A program made the position numbers and the translations under genes. The notes under the pieces were generated by a model, which saw only the letters and a program-made list of their open reading frames with translations, had not been told where the DNA came from and did not search any database. A stretch of 64,000 bases of DNA from positions 30,801,098 to 30,865,097 of the forward strand of contig JAJEKV010000002.1 in NCBI GenBank assembly GCA_021234155.1, in the 5' to 3' direction. Source of the DNA: Isoetes taiwanensis (taxonomy: Eukaryota > Streptophyta > Lycopodiopsida > Isoetales > Isoetaceae). Below are positions 57,504 through 64,000 of this stretch, piece by piece; position 1 is the first letter of the stretch; each line of letters starts with the position of its first letter.

Positions 57504-58430
57504 TTGCTCGTGTTTGGTGATTTTATATCTATGGAGGAGGTTTGGCGTTATTACAAAGGTCCGGCGCTTGTTCAAGTATGCCAGCAGCTGCAGTTGGACA
57601 ATAAAGAACTTAAGGAACGTGTTGCTTCACATGAATCTGCTTTTAGTTCTGGATTGAGGCTATCAGAGCCTAAGATCAGCCTGCTAGAGAAGTTTGACGG
57701 CACTTCGGTCCAAACTCAGTGGTTTTTGAATCGGTCGGGGCTTGTGATCCGGCTCCACCCTCATAGATATCCCATGGCCCGGGAACAAGTTGGGCTGATT
57801 GGTTCTCTCTTCACAGGGCCAGCTCTAAGTTGGTTTGCTCCTCTCAGAGTTGCAAGATTTTACTGCATTCACCGCAGAGCTCGAGGCATGCTTTGGAGAC
57901 ACTGATCGTCAGCGCACGCTCCGCAAAACTTTGCAATTTAAGGCAAGGCTCGCCCGGCTTGATTATATGCATCGCAATTTGGTCAAATTAGCGGATAATG
58001 CCCTGGGATGATGTTGCACTTCGAGATTGTTTTCCAAGGGGGTTACGCGGAGGATGTCAAGGATATGTTGTTGTCTATGGGAGATCCTCTCCACACCACG
58101 GAAGAAGCCATCGACGGTTGGGTTCGATATGATAACGGCTCTTGAGCGTAGGCAAAGAGAGGCGTAGTCGCCTTCCCAATCACACAAATGCCTATAGCTC
58201 GCCTCCCTCGGTGTCATCGGTGAGAATCCAGCGAGGACGACCTATATCTGTGATTGACCGCGCAGTTCGAGGACCTTTATCTGACCGGCGTCGGAGAAGA
58301 GCTAACCTTTTGCCTCTACCGTGGAGGAGCCGCCATATTGCTCGTGGATGCGGTGGAAGCGCCAAGTCGTTTAAACTTAGGGGGCGGTGCCCGGTAGTAG
58401 GAGTCTCTCGTCGGCTGGCCTCCTTTTCTC
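57504..58430 (+). pseudogene. Chromovirus gag, frameshifted
   Basis: The 133-codon frame at 57504 has a short coiled-coil-like QLQLDNKELKERV, then KFDGTSVQTQWFLNRSGLVI, HPHRYPMAREQVGLIGSLF and GPALSWFAPL, the core of Ty3-type retrotransposon gag (capsid). After a frame change near 57850 the capsid C-terminus is only partly readable, and no intact CCHC knuckle was found before 58.4 kb. Confidence 0.8.
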
Positions 58431-58810
58431 AGACTCCTTCCACATTTCTTGACATGTTTATTCCATCGGATAAGGTCAGCAAGGCATTCTTCATCCCTAT
58501 ATCATTGAAATCAGAAGTTGGAGGATTGCAAGTGTTGGCGCAACTTGATGGTGCAAATGCCTGTTTTATAGATAATGCATTCGCCAGTAAGCACGCCATC
58601 CCTAGAAGCAATGTTGAGCATCCTGGTTCTGTCGAAGTGATTGATGGACGAGAGATCTCCTCGGGTGCAGTCACAGAATGTACTGCGCCTCTTCAGGTTT
58701 TGTTCGAAGGAGTTTCTTGTAGCATTTCCTTCAATCTCATTGCTAGTCCTCATGCGCCAATAGTCTTGGGTCTGCCCTGGCTCGAGCTACATAACCCGCA
58801 GATTGATTGA
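58430..58810 (+). pseudogene. Chromovirus protease
   Basis: The frame ending at 58810 shows LQVLAQLDGANACFID where active elements have (L/I)(L/I)DSGA(S/T)xxFI, so the catalytic D(S/T)G has become LDGA. The rest (APIVLGLPWLELHNPQID) fits the protease C-terminus. Confidence 0.75.
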
Positions 58811-58839
58811 CGTACAAGATCATTTCGATTTGTTGGTCC

Positions 58840-59215
58840 TAACTCTAGTTCCAGTTCATCTGCAGATCAGGTCTCTACAGCAACATCGACTTCAATCCGT
58901 GCTGTATCATGGGCCCCTGACTCCGTCCTTGTTGTTCCTGTTTCTGTTCCATATTCTGATTCGACTCTTGCCTCTGCTCCAGTTCATGCCCCAAATTCTG
59001 ACCATATTCTTGATGATGTCCCAGCTCCAGCTCCAGTTTCTGCTCCTGCTCCAGTTCTTGCTCCAGTCTCTGTTTCTTGCTCGGTCCACATTTCACGCTC
59101 GAGTTCTTGACCATTCATGTTCCGGTTCATGTTCCAGTACTTACACTCCGTTCATGTTTCTGCTCTTGCTCCTGCTTTTGTAGAGGCTTCTTCATTCCCT
59201 CAGTTTCCTATCTCG
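58840..59215 (+). repeat. Low-complexity linker, CCAGTT/GCTCCTG repeats
   Basis: Irregular CTCCAGTTCTTGCTCCTG-type repeats between protease and RT would encode a Val/Pro/Ala/Ser-rich spacer. The minus-strand Glu/Gln-rich frame is a shadow. Confidence 0.7.
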
Positions 59216-59329
59216 AAGATTTCTCTTCGCCGAGTTCGATAAGCCTAGAAGGCAAGATCCAAGTTTAGTGTTTGCAATCTAGGTTCACCCGTCGGCTAGC
59301 TCGGCACCAAAAAAGTCTGCTCCAATGCT

Positions 59330-60230
59330 TTGTCCTATTGATTTGCAGCCGGGGACCACACCGCCATATGGTCCGATATATGGTCTATCTCCCGCTGAAA
59401 GGTTTTGCAGGATTATATTGAAGAGAATCTAGCCACTGGCTTCATTTGACATTTTCAGTCCCCTGCTGGAGCGCCTATATTCGTCAAAAAGAAGGATGAT
59501 TCGCTGCGTCTGGTCGTTGATTATGGCGGCCTCAATAAAATCACGGTGCCGAATCGGTATCCGCTTCCCTCGATCCCGAGTTGTTGGAGCGACTCAAAGG
59601 TGCGCGCGTATTTCACGAAGATTGATCTTGAGGTGCCTGTCTTATTCGGATCGGGAAGGTGATGAGTGGAAAACAGCCTTTTTATTTTCGGTATAGCCAT
59701 TTTGGTACAACCAGTTATGCCGTTTGGACTTACCAATGCTCGGCGAAGATTCCGGCATATGGTCAATGATGTTTTTCGAGTTCTTAGACACTTTTGTTTA
59801 TCATCTATTTGGATGATATCTTTATTTATTCTAAGACTCTCGAAAAACATGAAGAGGTATGTTCGACGGTCCTTGAAGCTTATTGAGCATGGATTATATG
59901 CCAAACTTGAGAAGTGTCAGTTCGAGCAGGATAATGTGGAGTTTCTTGGCTATCGCATCACTCCACATGGAGTCTCTATGGATCCTGAAAAGGTCAGCAC
60001 TGTTCTGGAGTGGCAAACACCTTCATCCGTTCGAGATGTTCAATGTTTTCTTGGGTTTGCCAATTTCTATCGGCGTTTCATTCGGGATTATTCGGAGATT
60101 GCTCTTCCTTTGACCGCCATTTGGGGGTCAAGGATGTGCCATTTGAATGGGCTGTTGGCGGGGAAATCTGCTTTTGTTACCACGAAGCATGCTTTCACCA
60201 CGGCGCCGGTTCTTGCTCATGCAATCCTTT
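59330..60230 (+). pseudogene. Chromovirus reverse transcriptase
   Basis: Frames together show [63 protein letters not shown], then AKLEKCQFEQDNVEFLGYRI, FLGFANFYRRFIRDYSE and TTAPVLAH. This is a standard Ty3/gypsy RT; at least four frame changes occur. The YLDD catalytic box is corrupted (SSIWMISLF region near 59800; YLDD remains only in a shifted reading). Confidence 0.9.
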
Positions 60231-60234
60231 AGCT

Positions 60235-60640
60235 CATATGTTGTCGGCGGATGCTTACGATTTTGCTTGGTGGGATCACATCACAAGAAGGGGATGACCA
60301 TGAATTGCATCCAATAAGCCTATCATTCCACGAAAGTTCGGGCTGCTGAAATCAACTATCCCATTTATGACAAGGAGTTGTTGGCGATAGTGGATTCTTT
60401 TCGAGGTGGAAGCGTTTCTGGAAGGATCTCCTTATAAAGGTCCGCGGTCTACCTGGATCATCGAAATGCAGGTATTTTCGATCTATACCGAGTGCTCAAC
60501 CATCGCCAGGCCCGGTGGCATACTCAAGTATTATCTCTGATTGATTTCGTGATCAAGTACTATCCTGGACCAAGGGAAGCTTGATGCCTTGTCTCGACGC
60601 TCCTATCTTGAGCCCAAGCTAGGCGATCCTGCATTTGACC
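60235..60640 (+). pseudogene. Chromovirus RNase H
   Basis: VRAAEINYPIYDKELLAIVDSF is readable near 60330-60400, followed by frame-broken RQARW and YPGP segments, all typical of Ty3 RNase H. The first catalytic Asp region is not clear. Confidence 0.75.
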
Positions 60641-60769
60641 AGCAATCACAGGTTATTCTAGGGCCTGATCGGTTCCAGCTTATGGCCCTCACTCTGTTTG
60701 AGAGGCCTCATGATACGGCCTTGTTGGAGTCTGTTCGAGCATCTCTACCTTCCGATCCATTAGCTCAAG

Positions 60770-61720
60770 ATGTATTCTCACACCTTGGCTCTGCATCATC
60801 TTCTAAGCAAATGCGATCAGACTGATCGTTTTGAGGTTCGAGATGGACTCCTGTTCCATGATGGGCTTCTGTATATGTCAGATGGTGCTTCTAGACTTCC
60901 GGTTCTCCAGGCTTGTCATGATTCACCTATGGCCGGACACTTTGGAGTAGCCAAGACTCTTGAACTTATTAGTCGTGAGTATTGGTGGCCTGGGCTTCGT
61001 CGCTCTGTCAAAGTTTTTATTCGATCCTGTGACATCTGCTGTCGAGCCAAGGTTCCAAGGCATCTTCCTCATGGCCTTCTTCAACCCTTCTGGTACGGAT
61101 GGACCTTGGAAGAGCATTTCTATAGACTTTATCCGGGAGTTGCCCGGGTCTCGAGGGGTTATGATGCCATCATGGTTGTCGTTGATCGTTTCTCTAAGAT
61201 GGCTCATTTTATTCCACCAGCGTCACCATCACCGGTGGGGAACCACGGATCTTCTTCTTAGTGAAGTAGTGGACTTCATGCTTGCCGATACTATCGTCGG
61301 CCGATCGTGAACCACGGTTAGTCGCATGTTTTTTGAGCGGCTTTGGAATTGTGCATACTGACGCTCTCAGCGACTTTTTGGTCATCATCTAGAAAGCAAT
61401 GGGGCGGGCGCACTAATAAGACTCACGGAGCAACATTTAAGGTGCTTTGTCGGTTATCGGCAAGATGATTGGGTCGATTATCTCCGATACATGCTTCCAG
61501 CGGCCAAACTCCATTCTTTCTAAACTAAATTGGCATCCTCGTTGGTCCCTTAAGCGTCATTTGGTAGTGACTTCGGTCAATCCTAGTCTTGGTCTCGACT
61601 TGAGAAACTCGGGCTCTTCAATCGGATCTTTAGCATCATCTTCACCAGAACCGCGAGGCAGCTATCGACATTATGCTGATTTGTATGGTGAAGCTCTAAG
61701 TTTCATGTTAAATTGACCTT
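60770..61720 (+). pseudogene. Chromovirus integrase
   Basis: The frame 60770-61261 contains the HHCC zinc domain (CHDSPMAGHFGVAKTLELIS, then CDICCRAK), REYWWPGLRRSV, and the core start RGYDAIMVVVDRFSKMAHFIP with the first catalytic Asp. The second Asp and the Glu regions (61.3-61.7 kb) are scrambled by indels. Confidence 0.85.
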
Positions 61721-61959
61721 ATGCGGCTTCTTCGTGGGGACCTCCCTACCTCACTTCCACCAATAAGCTTGACTATCATTAAGCCTTGGTCATGGGATCA
61801 CGGCCCCGGATCAACAATGTGGCATTAAAACCGAGCTCCCTCGGTTTGATTAGACTTCATCGGTATTTCATGTTTCTCTATTGGATTTCCCTACAATCAA
61901 TACTTTCCCGAGATCCACGTTCCTCCACATACCACCGGTAGAAATTGATGATCATGAGG

Positions 61960-62165
61960 AGTTCGAGGTTCCGAGGAGATTCGGACTCCAAATTTCTTAC
62001 CGTCGGCCGGTTGTATTACTTTGTCGATTGGGAAGGTTACTCACCAAGTGATAGAACACGGGAACTGCGAAAATCTGAAAAATCACGATAAAGTGCGGAG
62101 TTTCACCGGAGCGTTACCCGGATAAGCCAAGTTTGAATACTCCGGCCCGGGCAGAGAACTTCGTC
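61960..62165 (+). pseudogene. Chromodomain at integrase C-terminus
   Basis: YYFVDWEGYSPSDRT, followed after a frame change by NLKNHDKVR, is the chromodomain core (aromatic cage W and Y). Chromodomains direct insertion to marked chromatin in chromoviruses. Confidence 0.75.
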
Positions 62166-62187
62166 AGCCAGGTCGTAGGAGGGATGG

Positions 62188-62700
62188 TGTGGCGACCATA
62201 CGGGTATTAGCCATACAGAACATTATACTCGTATGTACAAAAGATGGTGGCCTACGGATGCAAAAAGGGTTGCATCAGCGAGGGTTTGAACTCACAACCT
62301 TCGATTCGCGAGTCATACACCCTGCCAAGTGGGCTACCAATATATGTTGAAGACATTCTTTCACATCTTTCTCATATGTGGGACTATCTCCGGAGGTTCT
62401 AGAATATTCTAGAATCTAAATGCATCTTGACACTTTGGCGATCTCATTCATTAGAGTGGCACGATCCTGACCATTGGCTTAGATATATAAGGAGGCACCT
62501 CCTTCTTGTCAAACCATTCCGGTTCAATGCCAGTCTTGAGCCTTCTAGGCATCTGTCTCGTGTTCCTGCTTTCCTTCGGAACATTGTATTCTTGATTTAT
62601 GTTCATATATCAGATTCTTTGACGATCTTGCGTATTCCTTCCGTATTTCTTGCGTTATTTTCCAATGTATTTTTCCTTGTTTTCGAGTAGGTTCATGACA
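62188..62700 (+). repeat. 3' LTR of chromovirus
   Basis: 513 bp, starts TGTGGCGACC and ends TTCATGACA. It carries the same antisense tRNA-like block (B-box complement 62283-62293, A-box complement 62325-62336). Confidence 0.9.
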
Positions 62701-62705
62701 ATGTA

Positions 62706-64000
62706 ATGCTTTTGCGATGGGATCTTTGCGGACTTGTATGCCCGGAAAATATTCGGGGGTCCCAAATTAGTCATGTGAAAGCAGCAAGTGCAAGCTTGGT
62801 CTAGTGCATCAAATCTCTAGAGTTGTTTGCCAAGATCAAATACAATGATAGAGAACATAGAGAACTACAACATAGAGAACTACAATGATAGTACTTGGCC
62901 CAAGCATTTTGAAATATACACTCTAGTCAGCATCGCTCCTAGTGAATCCTTGAGATGTGAAAAAGAAATGAATGGTTTTGTACCACGTCTGTGGAGCAGC
63001 TTGAGCTATAAATAGCCTTTTTTGGTTTTCATACCTTGGACTCGTCTTCTGCACAACAAAACACGGAGGTAGCTTAAGGTATACCTCTTTATCCAAGGTC
63101 CATGAAGGAAAGCGATTTCACATCCGTCTCATTGCGGAGTCCGGATCGAGGCGTGACAAGGGCTAAAAACAACTCTCCGCCGGAGGTGAGGTATGCAATA
63201 GGAGCAAAGGTCTTGTGATAGTCAATGCCCGCCGGGAGAACACCCTCGTGCTACAAGCCTTGCTTTGTACCTGGAAATTACATTATTTTCGTCAAATTTC
63301 AACTTAAAGACCTACTTACAAGAGATGGTCTTTCTTCCTACTAGCAGATGACAGAGCTTCCAGGTATGGTTTTGGAGGAGTGATCCATATTCTTCTTCCA
63401 TAGCTGTCCTCCAAAGTTCTCTCTGCAGGTTGTTGATACTCATAATAGGTAGAGGGCTCTTCTGCAGACGCCTTACCATGAAGCGCCAAGTACGCTGAAC
63501 CTCTAGGTTGCTTACTGTTCACATAGTCAAGCATCCTTGCAGTGATTTTTTGTGGGCGAGATGATCTTCTAAGTTCAGATTCATGAGTGGGTTCGTCATA
63601 CTAAGTTCTCCGACTGACTCTAGTTCAGATGGCAGATCACCTTCATCCAAAGGCATATTACTAGTTTCATCCCCATGGTCAGAATCTAAATTAGTTGAGC
63701 TGTCAGAATCAGATCCAGATCCAGTATCATGTGCCAACTCAAGTGGTCCATGTTTACAAGCTAACTTATTCTGCCCGAGATCAAAGTTCCGCTCATCAAA
63801 GGCTACACTTCGCCTAATGATCGTTTTCTTAGTCGCATGAAGAGCTTGTATCCTTTGGTATGGTCAGCATAACCAAAACAAAGCTTAATTTTCTGTAGTA
63901 GGTGTATGTCCCAAAGGAGCTGAGACAGATAAACAAACTCTTCTCAGATGGATGCAAAGGGATTGGGAGGCCAGGAACAAGATCATAAAGTACTTGGACA
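62706..64000 (-). pseudogene. Copia integrase end, linker and RT start
   Basis: Reading from 64000 down: FGYADHTKGYKLF and VAFDERNFDL (integrase C-terminus), then an Asp/Ser-rich linker (63737-63519). Next come KWVFKLKFDENN and RYKARLVARG (RT motif 1, near 63290-63220), QAAPQTWYKTI and FTSQGFTRSDAD (near 63000-62930), and GIQVRKDPIAKAL up to the insertion site at 62706. Several frame changes; YVDD was not found intact. The full integrase core lies beyond the window. Confidence 0.85.

Larger units (their letters stand above)
56931..62700 (+). mobile_element. Ty3/gypsy chromovirus, complete structure, decayed coding
   Basis: LTRs at 56931-57447 and 62188-62700 (TGTG...GACA) and target duplication ATGTA at 56926-56930 and 62701-62705. 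A purine tract AGGAGGGATGG precedes the right LTR. Internal order: gag, protease, RT, RNase H, integrase, chromodomain, which identifies the chromovirus branch of Ty3/gypsy. Every coding block has stops or frame changes. The LTRs differ by several percent, so it is older than the 49.3-kb element but younger than the Copia host it interrupts. Confidence 0.92.
54476..64000 (-). mobile_element. Ty1/Copia retrotransposon, minus strand, twice interrupted, runs off right edge
   Basis: From right to left: integrase C-terminus and linker (64000-63300), RT (63300-62706), RT end and RNase H (56930-56455, 55345-54870), purine tract GTTGAGGGGGAG (near 54820), a second GAGGGGGAG followed by TATTGGAACATATAAG (about 54700-54675) and LTR-like DNA to about 54480. 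Copia gene order (integrase before RT) is visible. It is split by a chromovirus insertion (56931-62700) and by an AT-rich insert (about 55350-56450). Stops and frame changes make it inactive. Confidence 0.85.

Noticed and set aside
58875-59114. Glu/Gln-rich minus frame resembling a coiled coil
   Set aside because: Shadow of the CTCCAG-type low-complexity linker of the chromovirus.

Overview
The window looks like nuclear DNA of a land plant. It is AT-rich, dominated by transposable elements, and holds one recognisable host gene: an organelle-targeted-type PPR protein with a DYW RNA-editing domain, broken by small indels. A truncated LRR receptor-kinase remnant is also present. The style of the PPR repeats, together with the variety of LINE, Copia, chromovirus and Penelope-like elements, suggests a fern or another non-flowering plant, but that placement is inference. 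|| Layout. 1-7 kb: tandem duplications, a tRNA-related SINE-like piece, a 1.2-kb purine-only tract, a 323-bp satellite array and a second purine tract. 7-12.15 kb: a decayed LINE ending in a (TATTC)n tail. 12-16.5 kb: featureless AT-rich DNA with one tandem repeat. 16.5-18.9 kb: a truncated L1-type LINE. 19-24 kb: a dispersed repeat pair around an LRR-kinase pseudogene. 26.3-27.6 kb: a Copia gag fragment. 29.9-32.2 kb: the DYW-PPR gene (minus strand). 32.75-33.0 kb: a small inverted-repeat element. || 33.1-42.6 kb holds the most unusual object: a nearly intact two-gene retroelement bounded by 2.64-kb direct repeats. ORF2 (674 aa) is a reverse transcriptase with a YMDD box and no recognisable endonuclease, protease, RNase H or integrase. 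ORF1 is an unrecognised protein. Its first exon lies in the 5' repeat and its second exon in the internal region, joined in phase by a 2.13-kb intron. A TATA-box consensus near the end of each repeat could give a second, unspliced start. The layout of direct repeats, an intron inside the repeat and one RT is most like Penelope-like elements, but the RT and the ORF1 partner do not match a family I can name with confidence. || 42.6-54 kb: a LINE 3' end abutting the element, a 726-bp hAT-type MITE with perfect 8-bp target duplications, minisatellites, a recently inserted non-autonomous LTR element (758-bp LTRs, tRNA-Met primer site, minus strand) and a gag fragment. 54.5-64 kb: a minus-strand Copia element interrupted twice, once by an AT-rich insert carrying a DTGAS protease-like motif and once by a complete but decayed chromodomain Ty3/gypsy element (56931-62700, TSD ATGTA) whose LTRs contain an antisense tRNA-like sequence. 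The Copia element runs off the right edge.
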